Assembly: GCA_910578515.1 (NCBI GenBank)
Contig: CAJTQR010000001.1
Coordinates: forward strand, 496,001-560,000
Direction: 5' to 3'
DNA: 64,000 nucleotides
From: an uncultured Duncaniella sp.
GTDB lineage: Bacteria; Bacteroidota; Bacteroidia; Bacteroidales; Muribaculaceae
In this document: positions 33,748-43,737 of the stretch, piece after piece
How positions within the stretch are numbered: position 1 is the stretch's first letter
Layout: each line of letters opens with the position of its first letter
Program-made: the position numbers and the translations under genes
Notes under the pieces: model-generated
The model's database searches: none
Told to the model about the DNA's origin: nothing
Seen by the model: only the letters and a program-made list of their open reading frames with translations

Positions 33748-34923
33748 TCATTTCGCTCTTGCCATAAGCAGTTTGCCTCCGACGGTGAGATATGCACCGT
33801 CCACCATCAGATATTTTAGCGGACCGCGGTCGGTCACCTCCACGCCAGTCATCAACCCTGCGTCGCCTACCTGTGAGGCCGATACCGTCGGGTTCATGCC
33901 ACGCGCTATCTCCTTGTAGCTCGGATTGGTGACATTGGTGGCGCTGTACCAGACGATGCTCAGTTCGCGTTCCGGGTCAGGAAGGTCGCCACGGTCACCA
34001 TGGATGCGGCATGAGAGGCGCATCTTCTTGCTACCGGGTGCGAGTCGGCGCGGCGTGGTGTTATCGTAGTCGAAATAGCACAGCTCACGCACACATGACA
34101 CACGTCGCTCCGGCGAAAGGTCTGTCAGTGTCACGGCGGCAGGGTTACCGTCAGGGTCATACTTGGCGCGGCATCTGAGGTCAATCCTCGTCCCCATGAG
34201 CGAGCGGTCGAGAGTCAGCTCCGAGGTGTCGGCCGAGATGGTGCACTCATTGTCGAGAATCGACTGTCCCACCTCGCTCCAAGTGCCATCCTCGCGTAGC
34301 ATCTCCCATACGAATGTACGCTTAGCCTGGTCAACCTCACCCGATGGGAGGGTAAGCATTGCCTTCAGCTTCACTATTGCTGCGGCAGACTCATATATTG
34401 GGTCCCACGTCGATACCTCCGCAAAGTCAATCACGAGCTGCGGCACAGTGAGGGTCGCATTGGTGCATCGGACCACATGGTCGAGCATAACTGTGTACAC
34501 GGCGTTTGTGCGCGTATCGAGATACTTGGCTTTGAATCGTAGTGACAGCGCGCCGGGAGCATTGATATTGGCGTTAACCTGGAGCGTCCATCCGTCAGCG
34601 GCAGTGCCGAGGGTATATTTCTTCTTTGTGGAGTCGTGAGGCGACGGTTCCGAGCCTGTAATCAGGGTTTCGGTGCCACCGGATGTTACCTCGAACCACT
34701 GCACGTCGGCGAGCTTCGCAGTGACATCACCGGTCACGTCACCCGCCGGGTCAATCACACGCACGCTCGGACGGAGCACAAGCGGGGTTATTCGGTAATC
34801 CGGAGTCCATGTGCCCGGACCTGCGTCATAACTCTGCGAGTCGGTCACGCCGCCATCCGGGGCAATCCCCATCGATGGATGCAGCGGCTGATAGTTGATT
34901 GATATGTAACTTGACTTAATCAT
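33748..34923 (-). CDS. Phage tail-tip structural protein
   Basis: 391 aa, beta-rich and soluble, without membrane segments. It has two similar halves with Ig-like features (VRVIDPAGDVTGDVTAKLADVQWFEV; KKMRLSCRIHGDRGDLPDPERELSIVWYSATN). It lies between the large tail-tip protein and the Ig-like fibre proteins in one operon. The family is not recognised; a structural role in the baseplate or fibre attachment is inferred from position. Confidence 0.55.
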   Translation of the reverse strand: MIKSSYISINYQPLHPSMGIAPDGGVTDSQSYDAGPGTWTPDYRITPLVLRPSVRVIDPAGDVTGDVTAKLADVQWFEVTSGGTETLITGSEPSPHDSTKKKYTLGTAADGWTLQVNANINAPGALSLRFKAKYLDTRTNAVYTVMLDHVVRCTNATLTVPQLVIDFAEVSTWDPIYESAAAIVKLKAMLTLPSGEVDQAKRTFVWEMLREDGTWSEVGQSILDNECTISADTSELTLDRSLMGTRIDLRCRAKYDPDGNPAAVTLTDLSPERRVSCVRELCYFDYDNTTPRRLAPGSKKMRLSCRIHGDRGDLPDPERELSIVWYSATNVTNPSYKEIARGMNPTVSASQVGDAGLMTGVEVTDRGPLKYLMVDGAYLTVGGKLLMARAK

Positions 34924-34945
34924 ATATCTCTGTTATTGGTGTGTG

Positions 34946-37900
34946 TCAGTTTACCAGTGAAGCCCTCACTGTCTCGGTGACCGGCACGCTCATACCGTCG
35001 CGTAGAGTGACGGTGCAGCGGAACTCGATGCGCTTGTAACTGAGCGGGTCGCCGTTGAAATCAGCGGCGGTTATCTCAAGCTGCTTCCCTACGGAGGCGT
35101 GAGCCATAGCCCAGATATTATCGCTGGCTACCTGCTGTATACCTGCGGAGTCTTCGGAATAGCGCGTCCACTGGATATCGGAGAACGCTATGTCGGGGGT
35201 TACGTCCTGATTGTAACGTGTGGCGTGGAGCGTGAGCGTACCATGAATATTGTCAGGGTCGAGCCATATCCGGTTGCCCTCCTCGAACTCCACGGTGAAC
35301 GCCGGATTCCCCTCTACCTGCTGCCATGCCGTGGAGTTCCATTTCGGAGGCTCAGTCGTGCCGGTGACCATGCAGCGCCAGCGGCATCCGAAATACCACA
35401 CGTCGGAGTGCTCGAAGTCATTTGTCGACACCCTGAGAGTGTCGCCGGAATAATAGCGCTGCGCCGGGTCGTATGGTCCGCGGTCGCGTATTGTGGGGAG
35501 TGGTTTGCCCTGATGGTCGAGTTGCCATATATTCTCGGCGATGATGTGCTTGGCGTAAAGACCCGACTCACCCTGCGGTATAGGCAGAAGCTCATGAATC
35601 TTCTCCGGAAGCGTACCCAGCGCCAGCTCATAGTTGGAGAAATCAATGATGGGGCGGTCAACGCCGAAAAGTTTGACAATGCGTCCCTCGGTGGAGGATA
35701 TGTAGTAGATTGACTGCTTGCTCTTGTCGGTCTGATGCCCCCAGCGTGTTATTCTCATCAGCTCACAGGGCGGGAAGTTCTCGCCTCCGGGCACCTCGGC
35801 ATCGGGATACATGCTGACCTCGATGGTATTTGCCGATGCGTTTACGGAATTGACACGCACCCAGGAGGTATAATACTCCTTGCCACCGGTGGCGAGAGTG
35901 TTGACTATGCCTCGCACCACCATGCCGGGAGTCATGGCAGTGAAATAACCGTCGTACTTGGAGCGGAGCTTCAGCAGATATGTACCGTCGCCATTGTCGG
36001 TGATTTCATCAATTGTGTCGCTCTCTGTGAAAACCGTGTCTCCCTCCTGAGCTTCGAGGCGGTTGACGATATATTCCATCGCCCATAAGCCACCACGTAT
36101 TTTCACCCCTTGAAACTCGGCATTGCCATTCTTATCGATAGCGCCGCCGGTGCCGGTAAACATGCCGGAGATAAACTCCCCGAACTCAGCACCACCCTTC
36201 AGTCTCGCCAGCTCATTCGACACAAGCCCCTTCAGGAATGTAATGACTCCTGCGGCGGTGTCATCCTTGGTCTTGGATAGAAACTCCTTAAGAGAGCGCA
36301 GCGCGGAGAATGTATTACGGTTAGTCGGCGTGGTAGTATCGGACGTGCCAATTACATACACCGACGAGCCGGAATTTCCGGTGAATGTCTGTCCGGCTAT
36401 TGTCAGATTTTCGATGCTCTTTTCAAGCTCTCCAATACGTGAATAGGCGGTTGTTTCGCCAACTGTATAAACCGGAGTATTGTATGGGATATCGAGATTA
36501 TATTCTATACCGATGATTCGAGATTGACGACTGCCTCCTTTGAAGTAAACATCATTTTTAAGCGTTACTCGGTCTCCAACAGTTAGCGGATTCAGGAATT
36601 TGCCTTGCGTCGTAGTTCCGGCTTTTTTCACCCAATCCGACATCATCTTGCAGGTGTAGGTGTTTGGGTCTATCTGTGTTTGTTTGATGTACTTTTCAGC
36701 TTCCGCTTTCAATTCATTCTGCGCTGCGTCAACGAGTCCTAATGCTGCGATTTTGGTGCTATCCCAACCATAAAGTACATAAGTATCCCCGACAGCTGGA
36801 ATGAGCGAGTCGCCTGGCAATCTGCGTCCGTAATCATCATTTACGACTATCTCGAAAAGCTGTGCAGCAGGATTGTCTGAGCCATCAGCGAGTTTCTCAG
36901 ATTCTGCATTTGGGTTGAACTTGACACCAAAGTCCATGCCGTTGAGAGCGCCGGACTGAAAGATAACTCTCAATTCAGTATTTGGTAAGAGATAATCTTC
37001 CGAGAATATGAATCCTGAATCAGTGAAACGATAGAATGTTTCGGTCTTGATATTCCCATCTTCATCTTCAATATTCCCCTCATAGGTAACTATTGAGTCG
37101 ATGTGACCGTTTGTTCTCGGATATACATCCTCAAATATTACGACTTGCTCGATTGCTTCTTCCGTGCGTAGGTCTGGAGCAGAATCAATGTATGGCACAC
37201 CCTCAGGTAGCATCAGCCGTTTTTGAACAATGCCGTTGATTACAACATGTTCGGATAAAGGACGATAGTTCACCGGGAGATTGCGTGTTGAGCCAAAAGC
37301 ATAGATACGCGTTGCATATGCGTTTTTGCTCTCTTGTGCTGTCATGTCGGCTACATTGTCATCCAAAGACAGAGGAATAGCCGTGCCATATTCGCAACGT
37401 CCAAAATGAATCACATTATCTTCAACCCACCATTCACAGTTCCACGCCTCTGCCATTTTGGTAAGAGCGTCAATCATGTTGGTGTTGCTGTAAGAAATGA
37501 GTTTCGCTTCTGCGGCTACCGAAGAATCAATGACAAACGTGTAGTTTTGCTCACGGAATTTGTAACCAAGTGCAACAAGGTTGCGAATGAAAATTGACAG
37601 GTGCACTTCAAGATTAGCTGTCAAGTCCCAAGTCGCTTCATTTCCGGGATTTTCCGGAATGTATTTGAATATCTTATTTTTCCATTTCCAATAGTGATTA
37701 TCGAGGCGGAGTTCGTAGTCGTAGCCACCGGTGCGAGTGTTGAATTTCGGTTTTTGCGTGTCTGTGACTTCAAACAAACCGATATCAGTGTCATCTACTT
37801 TTGACCCAATCCAAAATGCGACAGGAGTGACGAGAGAGAATTTCAACAGAATGTAATCCTCTTTCATCAGGATATAGCGGCGTTTACTTCCTACGTTAAT

Positions 37901-37948
37901 CGGAGTAGAAAGCAACACATTACCGTCTATGTCTCTAATATCAATCAT
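34946..37948 (-). CDS. Large phage tail-tip protein (tail-associated, Tal/gp18-like)
   Basis: 1,000 aa from MIDIRDIDGNVLLS, which has AGAGG-like purines 6 nt ahead; an upstream ATG would overlap the previous gene by 38 nt. The N-terminal 400 residues resemble the hub domains of siphovirus tail-associated proteins (YILMKEDYILLKFSL, YDYELRLDNHYWKWKNKIF, NMIDALTKMAEAWNCEWWVEDNVIHFG). The middle has a helix-rich stretch and the C-terminal part has carbohydrate-module-like WYFGCRWRCMVTGTTEPPKWN. It follows the distal-tail candidate, as Tal follows Dit in siphoviruses. Confidence 0.75.
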   Translation of the reverse strand: MIDIRDIDGNVLLSTPINVGSKRRYILMKEDYILLKFSLVTPVAFWIGSKVDDTDIGLFEVTDTQKPKFNTRTGGYDYELRLDNHYWKWKNKIFKYIPENPGNEATWDLTANLEVHLSIFIRNLVALGYKFREQNYTFVIDSSVAAEAKLISYSNTNMIDALTKMAEAWNCEWWVEDNVIHFGRCEYGTAIPLSLDDNVADMTAQESKNAYATRIYAFGSTRNLPVNYRPLSEHVVINGIVQKRLMLPEGVPYIDSAPDLRTEEAIEQVVIFEDVYPRTNGHIDSIVTYEGNIEDEDGNIKTETFYRFTDSGFIFSEDYLLPNTELRVIFQSGALNGMDFGVKFNPNAESEKLADGSDNPAAQLFEIVVNDDYGRRLPGDSLIPAVGDTYVLYGWDSTKIAALGLVDAAQNELKAEAEKYIKQTQIDPNTYTCKMMSDWVKKAGTTTQGKFLNPLTVGDRVTLKNDVYFKGGSRQSRIIGIEYNLDIPYNTPVYTVGETTAYSRIGELEKSIENLTIAGQTFTGNSGSSVYVIGTSDTTTPTNRNTFSALRSLKEFLSKTKDDTAAGVITFLKGLVSNELARLKGGAEFGEFISGMFTGTGGAIDKNGNAEFQGVKIRGGLWAMEYIVNRLEAQEGDTVFTESDTIDEITDNGDGTYLLKLRSKYDGYFTAMTPGMVVRGIVNTLATGGKEYYTSWVRVNSVNASANTIEVSMYPDAEVPGGENFPPCELMRITRWGHQTDKSKQSIYYISSTEGRIVKLFGVDRPIIDFSNYELALGTLPEKIHELLPIPQGESGLYAKHIIAENIWQLDHQGKPLPTIRDRGPYDPAQRYYSGDTLRVSTNDFEHSDVWYFGCRWRCMVTGTTEPPKWNSTAWQQVEGNPAFTVEFEEGNRIWLDPDNIHGTLTLHATRYNQDVTPDIAFSDIQWTRYSEDSAGIQQVASDNIWAMAHASVGKQLEITAADFNGDPLSYKRIEFRCTVTLRDGMSVPVTETVRASLVN

Positions 37949-38372
37949 TTTTTCCTCTGTCTTTTGGATTTGGCTCATTGAGTTTCAGTACAAACTTGGC
38001 TAAACGTCCATTAAATTGGCTGAACTGGGCACATGAAATATACAGGCAATGATACGTCGTACCCGGTTGATATTTCGTGCGTATATCAACCTTGCCTTTT
38101 TGAAGCATTGTTGTAAATTTTTGGTATCTCTCAAGGAATTGTTCCCGATTCTTAGCATGGAGATAGAATGTCAGCTGCACATCACGCTCATCCAACTTGG
38201 GTGGATTATCCTCGTCGTTGAGTACCTGCTTGCCATGGACCAATGCACTCTTGTTCTCGATATACGGCTTGACCGGAGGAGGCGTCATTAACGCCGTTAA
38301 GCTATCCTCGCCAAATATGATGCCATAGGTCTTGCGTGCATCCTCATTATTGATGAAAAGCTCTCCTACCAT
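37941..38372 (-). CDS. Probable distal tail protein
   Basis: 143 aa located between tape-measure/adaptor genes and the large tail-tip gene, the usual place of Dit. The sequence has mixed beta structure (VQLTFYLHAKNREQFLERYQKFTTMLQKGKVDIRT, CAQFSQFNGRLAKFVLKLNEP), compatible with the N-terminal ring domain of small Dit proteins. Assignment is by position and size. It overlaps both neighbours by 7-8 nt. Confidence 0.5.
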   Translation of the reverse strand: MVGELFINNEDARKTYGIIFGEDSLTALMTPPPVKPYIENKSALVHGKQVLNDEDNPPKLDERDVQLTFYLHAKNREQFLERYQKFTTMLQKGKVDIRTKYQPGTTYHCLYISCAQFSQFNGRLAKFVLKLNEPNPKDRGKND

Positions 38373-38794
38373 AACACTACCGATGTTTCGTCCTTGTCAA
38401 TCTTTACTTCGGTGTCTGTGCCGATTTTCACGAGGGTTACTACGGCATAATTGCGAAGACGAAGCGTTACGCTTGCACCGTGCATAACGATTACACGGTG
38501 CGCCTTGTCCGGGTCACTGAAATGTAGTGTTGCGTGTGTCTGCCCAATCAGGGCGACATTCACACGATTATGAACATGGATGTATCCGGCATCTATATAG
38601 ATACCGTATTTCTCCGTGTCGCACTCCCTCTTTATCGCGCTCCACATCGTTACGCCCGGAAACTTGTGCTTCTCGCAAAATTCTCTGCCCTGCGGTGAGA
38701 ATAACAGCCACGCCAGGCTGCGCCAATCTGTAGCTTCGGCTGACTTGCTGCACGCTCCCAATGCAGTTGCGGCTTGTGTTATTTTCTTTATCAT
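38366..38794 (-). CDS. Hypothetical tail protein
   Basis: 142 aa. The N-terminal 60 residues are helical with aromatic content (WRSLAWLLFSPQGREFCEKHKFP); the rest has the regular short strands of a beta-solenoid or hexapeptide-like fold (NVALIGQTHATLHFSD, RVIVMHGASVTLRLRNYAVVTLVKI). It starts within the tape-measure gene end (4-nt overlap). Not recognised; likely a baseplate or tail-completion component. Confidence 0.5.
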   Translation of the reverse strand: MIKKITQAATALGACSKSAEATDWRSLAWLLFSPQGREFCEKHKFPGVTMWSAIKRECDTEKYGIYIDAGYIHVHNRVNVALIGQTHATLHFSDPDKAHRVIVMHGASVTLRLRNYAVVTLVKIGTDTEVKIDKDETSVVLW

Positions 38795-41700
38795 ATCCGG
38801 CTAGTATATTTTTCGATATTCTCTAATTTTTCTTTCATCTCTTCGAGATTTGCCGTATGCATGCGTATGGTTTCGAGATGGTCGACGGCTATCAGTTGCA
38901 ACCCCCTTATTTCGTCTACTGCGCTTGCCATCTGAATGCTTCTAGTGGCTACGGCTTTCAACTGCTCATTGATGTCTATGGTTGTGACCTTAATCTGCTC
39001 TCCGACCTGCTGCAACGCCGTGAAACGACCATTAAGTTCGTCCGCGCTGTCTTGACTCATCGTTGTGAAGCCACCTTTGCTGCTACTCTGCGACGTGCTG
39101 TCTTTGAAATAACCATCAGCCCATCCCCACTTCTTCTCTTGGTCGGCGAGCATGTTGTCGACGTAGTCCTCCAACCGGTTCTTCTCCCAGTCGGTTATCT
39201 TCTCGTCGCTCCAAAAGCCCAACATCATCTGCCGTAGCTTTTCCATCGGCTCGCTGATGTCGGCTTTCATCGCTTCGGTAATCATATTCTTAATCATATC
39301 TTTGACTAAGTCCTTGCTTGCGCGTGCACGGCTCGTTCCCCCGTCAAACATACTTTCGTAGGCTTCAGCAAAGCGGTCTATAGCCGCCTGAACGTCTTCA
39401 CCAAAGATTGCGTCAATGGCTTTCTCTTTGTTGTCGGCTATCGTCTTGTCTATGTCACGTATCTGCTGCTCCCAATCTTTGATACGGTCTTCATCGGATT
39501 TCTTTTTAGATTTCTCCTCGGCAATTTGATTTTGTATAAGTTGTTTCTGTTGAAGCAATAGCGTATTTTGCTGTTCAATCAGATTCTTTGCATCCTTTGA
39601 GTAAGCTTTCTCTACTGCACGTCCGAGAGCCTCATAGTTGCGCTCCAATACCTCGACTTGATTTTGCAACTCCTGAATCTTTTTCTCATGCTTAGCGTCG
39701 TGCAGTTTGCCTATAGCCGAACCGAGTGATGATACTAATCCTATCGCCGCTCCTGCCGCCGCTCCCCAAGGACCAAATGCAGCTCCGGCTTGTGCGCCCT
39801 GCATCGCGGAATCCATTGCGTCCATCGCAACGCCTACGCCCTCCGCAACATCGCCGAGGGTATCACTACCGAATGCTTCGCCTAACTGCGAGAGGGAATC
39901 TTTCAGGAAGCCGCCGACTTGCATTACGGTCTGCATTCCCTCGCTTATCTTGCCGAGTGCTTTCTCAAATTTATTTGTGTCTCCCCCAGCTTTGAAAACA
40001 TCCTTTAGCCCATCTGCAAGCTTCTTGAATCCGCTCTCTGTGCCATCAATCTCCTGCTTGAGCTGTCTGAGAGCTTTGCGTATTTTTTCAAGCTGCTCCG
40101 GAGATTTGCTCCATACATTGAAAGTTTCCTCAGTTATGCCCAGCTCCATACCGGTCTGTGCATCCCATTTTCCCTCGGTCAAGAAAGACAATGCCTTATT
40201 ACCTTGAGTATAAATCTTCTTTAGGTCGGCGATGGTCTTTTCCGTCATATCGGCAAACAGCAGACTGATTGTATTGGTGGTCTTGTTTGCTTCAATATCG
40301 AAGTCCGACAGGTCTTTCTGCATCTGTGCGAATATACTTTTTCGTTCTCCCTCGGTTTCGGCTTGCTCCATCCTACGATTAGCAACAGCAATAATGGCAT
40401 TACGTTTCTCCATACCTTGCCCCCATTGGGCGAGGTATTCGTTCATCGCGTCCGTCTCAGCCTTAATCCACTTCTGAACGCGATTAGCTGTCAGGGTTGA
40501 AAGCTGATTATCGTAGCGCGCAATAATATCATTTATGCCTGTAGTGTCTACGTTGCCAATCGTGCTCTCTATGAGAGTTGTGCCGGTGGTGTATTTAGCC
40601 GCACCGCTTGCATCGTGGGTCATGGTTAGTCCACCGCTGTTGAATGTCCGTTTCGCGTAGTGCTTGTTTCCGGCTTTTGCGGCTTCTTTTTCGTTGACCT
40701 CCTCCTGCGCATCAAACACAGCTTTCTGTCGAGCAATCTCAGCGAGTATTTCATCTTCCTTCTGCTGCTGTAGCTGCTGCAGTTCTTTGTCAAAATCGAG
40801 CTCTTTTTGCTTTCGCATTTTCTCCGCGCCATCTTCCATCGCGTCAATGGATGCTTGCACAGCGGCAAATTCCGCATCTTTGGCTGCTCTCGCACGTTCT
40901 CTCGCTTGCTCTGCCAACAGCTCCATCTGCTCACGTTGTGCCGCCTCTAAAGCGGCGGTACGCTCGGCAGGAGTATCGCCTTTGCTCCCGGAGTTTTTAG
41001 AAGAGCTTCCCCATGCCTTGTTGTTGAGAATGTCTTTCGCCTCATCGCGCTTCTTTATCAACGCCAGTGCTTCGGCGGATTTTAATTGCGCGTCGCTCAT
41101 CGCATCAAGAGCTGCTTGCGCATCATCACGCTGCTTCTCCCAATAGGCTTTGTCCTGAACGGGCTGGACTTTGTCCATTTCTCCTTGTGGCGACGTGGCA
41201 GATGGCTGTTTCAATTTGTCTTTTACAAGACCATATCGCCGTTGAGCATCCTCGATGCTTTTTGCATAATCCTGCTCCCCTTTTTGGGCTGCTAGTGTTA
41301 AGTCTTTTAGCGGGTTGTAGTTGTACGACTGAGTGGGTGCAAATTGTCCCATGGATATAGTCCGCACTTCGTCAAACTGTGATAAGAATTCTTGAGTCCA
41401 ATTCAACTTTCCGCTGATTACGTCATTTATTTCATCCCGGTACGCTTCCGCAAAAGACTCACCTTTTTTTCTCTTGATGATGTTGTATATTTTATCATAT
41501 CTTTTTGTGTAATTCTTGGCATACTCATCACCCTCTGTTTTTACGTATGTTTCCATCGCTCTTGCACGAGCAGCCTTGTTCGCCGCCGAGGCTACCGCGT
41601 TGTATGCCGCTTCGACATCCTGCAACGATGATATTTCAGACCTTAATCCTGAAAGATAGTTGCCGTATTGTTTAGTAATATCGTTCTTAGCCCTGGCATA

Positions 41701-43737
41701 CTCTTCCGTTCCTTTTTTCGCCGCGCGCAAGCGGTTGAATAATATGTCTATCTGAACTCGTTCCGCTGCCCACGCTCCATTGCAATTGCTTATGGATTCG
41801 TTGAGACGCTTTTGCGCTTTTGCGGCTTCGGTCTGATAGGTTGCAAGCTTATATATAGCAATTCCCAACGCAAAGACAGCGGCGGCTACGATAGTGTAGG
41901 GATTCGCCATCATCACTGCGTTAAGTTTTGCAGTCGCTGTCATCAAGGTTTTTTTCGCAACGGCTAATACTCCGGTTGATGCAGTCTCAGCCGCTTGCGT
42001 AACCGTGTTTTGTTGATGCGTCAGTGTTTCCACCTCTGTACTTGCCGCTGACATTTGCGCCTGTGCCGTAGCCAACCTCTTAGCGGCGGTATTTGCTTCT
42101 ATCGCGGCAGTCTGTTGCGCATCGACAGCTATGCCGAGTTTCTGCATGGCTTGACGTTCCTCCTCTGCCATGCAATACCGTTGTGCGGTCAGCATATTGC
42201 GGTTCCACATCTCAACCTCGGTTTCAGCGGCGGCGAGTTTCTGCGCCGCTGCGGCTGATGCGGCTTTAGCTGCTGCCAATTCATCAGCGGCTAATTTCTG
42301 TGCAGCTTGTGCTGAGGCTATCTTTGCCGCCAACTCCTCACGTAGGGCAATAAGTTCCGTACCCTTTGCTTCGGTCAATGCACCTGATGCCACAGCCGCC
42401 TGAATGTCGGCATTAACATCTGCTTCTTTTGCCGGGAGCAACTGCATGTAGGCGGCATATTCCGCTTCCAATAATGATGTTTGGCTTGCTCTCTCTATTG
42501 CGGACATCGACAGAAGTATAGCCTTGTTTGCTCCATAGGCGGCAACAATGAGTCCGAGGATGCTTAAGAAGTCCTGCATCCTACCTGTGTCGAATGCGTC
42601 GTTCAGGGCTTTTGCAAGTCCTCCCATAAGACCCATGCCATCGGTAGCAAGTTCTGAAAATTCCTTGATGAAGTTATTTTTCAGTTTGGTCAGTTCTGCC
42701 CCCGACGAAGTATTCATTTTTCTGCAAGCCGCATCCGCTGCTCCTGCCGAGTTCTTAATCTCGTCAATCATCTGTGCGGTTTCAGCAGCGTTCTCCTTTG
42801 TCAGACCGAGTGCGCCACGGACTGCACGAATGTTGCTTAACTGCGCTTTCAGGGCGAGGTTCGAGCCATTGCTTCGCTTCTCAATTTCCTCCAGTGCCGG
42901 GAGCAGTCCATCCTTGAACGCATCATCGCCCATCTCGTTCGCTACAGCTATGATTGACGCGCTAATTTGAGTCATTGAGTTCTGCGTCGAATTACCCTGC
43001 TTCGTGAGCTGTGCCACTGCCGCTAACACCTCATCTATGCTGATTTTGTAGGTAGCCGCTAATGGTGCAACATAGGCAATGCTTCGCCCCAGTTCATCCA
43101 TCGTAGTCTTGCCGAGTCGAACAGTGGTGAATAGTTTATCGCTGACACTCTCCGCCTCATCCGCGCTCATCTTGTAGGCATTCAAGATTGTGGTAATCGC
43201 GTCAGCCGCTACTGCTGTCTCAGTTACACCGCCAATCGCTGCTTTCGCCGACACCTCCAATACCTGCATGCCATTTGCTCCGAGATGCCCTGCGGAGTTA
43301 ATTTGATAAAGCGCAGCGGCGGCTGTCTCTGGAGCGACAGCCAATTGGGTGCACATACCGAGGACTTTCTGCTTGTATGCTTCCATATTCTCGGTTACTT
43401 CGTCCGATATGGTCGATACAATTTTCATCTGCTTGTTGAATTCCCCGACGCTCGAATATATATCTTTTATGAAGCTGCCACTTGCCATAAGGGCGCTTAT
43501 GCCGACAATATTCTTAGTGAGGTCTGCAATTGCTGACTTAGCTCCATCCACTCCCTTTTTGAATGTGGAGGATAGTGTAGTTCCGACTTGGTTGAACTGT
43601 GTGTCAATACGCTGTCCCTGCCTAATGGCATGGTTGCTCATCCGCGTGAACTGGTTCATCGCGTTCTGTGCATCGCGCCTCAACTGCTCGGTAGCCAGGC
43701 TGACACTGAAATTCTGCTGTCCTCCGTCGGTGTTCAT
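38791..43737 (-). CDS. Phage tail tape measure protein (TP901 type)
   Basis: The 1,648-residue protein sets tail length and is ejected with DNA. The N-terminal region has the TP901 core (GTTLSSTFKKGVDGAKSAI, MCTQLAVAPETAAAALYQINSAGHLGANG, IAYVAPLAATYKISIDEVLAAVAQLTKQG). Long coiled-coil stretches occupy about 440-600, 940-1010 and 1450-1530, and a hydrophobic segment lies near 625-645 (ANPYTIVAAAVFALGIAIYKL). By the usual 1.5 A per residue it implies a tail of about 250 nm. Its ATG overlaps the TGA of the frameshifted chaperone extension. Confidence 0.93.
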   Translation of the reverse strand: MNTDGGQQNFSVSLATEQLRRDAQNAMNQFTRMSNHAIRQGQRIDTQFNQVGTTLSSTFKKGVDGAKSAIADLTKNIVGISALMASGSFIKDIYSSVGEFNKQMKIVSTISDEVTENMEAYKQKVLGMCTQLAVAPETAAAALYQINSAGHLGANGMQVLEVSAKAAIGGVTETAVAADAITTILNAYKMSADEAESVSDKLFTTVRLGKTTMDELGRSIAYVAPLAATYKISIDEVLAAVAQLTKQGNSTQNSMTQISASIIAVANEMGDDAFKDGLLPALEEIEKRSNGSNLALKAQLSNIRAVRGALGLTKENAAETAQMIDEIKNSAGAADAACRKMNTSSGAELTKLKNNFIKEFSELATDGMGLMGGLAKALNDAFDTGRMQDFLSILGLIVAAYGANKAILLSMSAIERASQTSLLEAEYAAYMQLLPAKEADVNADIQAAVASGALTEAKGTELIALREELAAKIASAQAAQKLAADELAAAKAASAAAAQKLAAAETEVEMWNRNMLTAQRYCMAEEERQAMQKLGIAVDAQQTAAIEANTAAKRLATAQAQMSAASTEVETLTHQQNTVTQAAETASTGVLAVAKKTLMTATAKLNAVMMANPYTIVAAAVFALGIAIYKLATYQTEAAKAQKRLNESISNCNGAWAAERVQIDILFNRLRAAKKGTEEYARAKNDITKQYGNYLSGLRSEISSLQDVEAAYNAVASAANKAARARAMETYVKTEGDEYAKNYTKRYDKIYNIIKRKKGESFAEAYRDEINDVISGKLNWTQEFLSQFDEVRTISMGQFAPTQSYNYNPLKDLTLAAQKGEQDYAKSIEDAQRRYGLVKDKLKQPSATSPQGEMDKVQPVQDKAYWEKQRDDAQAALDAMSDAQLKSAEALALIKKRDEAKDILNNKAWGSSSKNSGSKGDTPAERTAALEAAQREQMELLAEQARERARAAKDAEFAAVQASIDAMEDGAEKMRKQKELDFDKELQQLQQQKEDEILAEIARQKAVFDAQEEVNEKEAAKAGNKHYAKRTFNSGGLTMTHDASGAAKYTTGTTLIESTIGNVDTTGINDIIARYDNQLSTLTANRVQKWIKAETDAMNEYLAQWGQGMEKRNAIIAVANRRMEQAETEGERKSIFAQMQKDLSDFDIEANKTTNTISLLFADMTEKTIADLKKIYTQGNKALSFLTEGKWDAQTGMELGITEETFNVWSKSPEQLEKIRKALRQLKQEIDGTESGFKKLADGLKDVFKAGGDTNKFEKALGKISEGMQTVMQVGGFLKDSLSQLGEAFGSDTLGDVAEGVGVAMDAMDSAMQGAQAGAAFGPWGAAAGAAIGLVSSLGSAIGKLHDAKHEKKIQELQNQVEVLERNYEALGRAVEKAYSKDAKNLIEQQNTLLLQQKQLIQNQIAEEKSKKKSDEDRIKDWEQQIRDIDKTIADNKEKAIDAIFGEDVQAAIDRFAEAYESMFDGGTSRARASKDLVKDMIKNMITEAMKADISEPMEKLRQMMLGFWSDEKITDWEKNRLEDYVDNMLADQEKKWGWADGYFKDSTSQSSSKGGFTTMSQDSADELNGRFTALQQVGEQIKVTTIDINEQLKAVATRSIQMASAVDEIRGLQLIAVDHLETIRMHTANLEEMKEKLENIEKYTSRI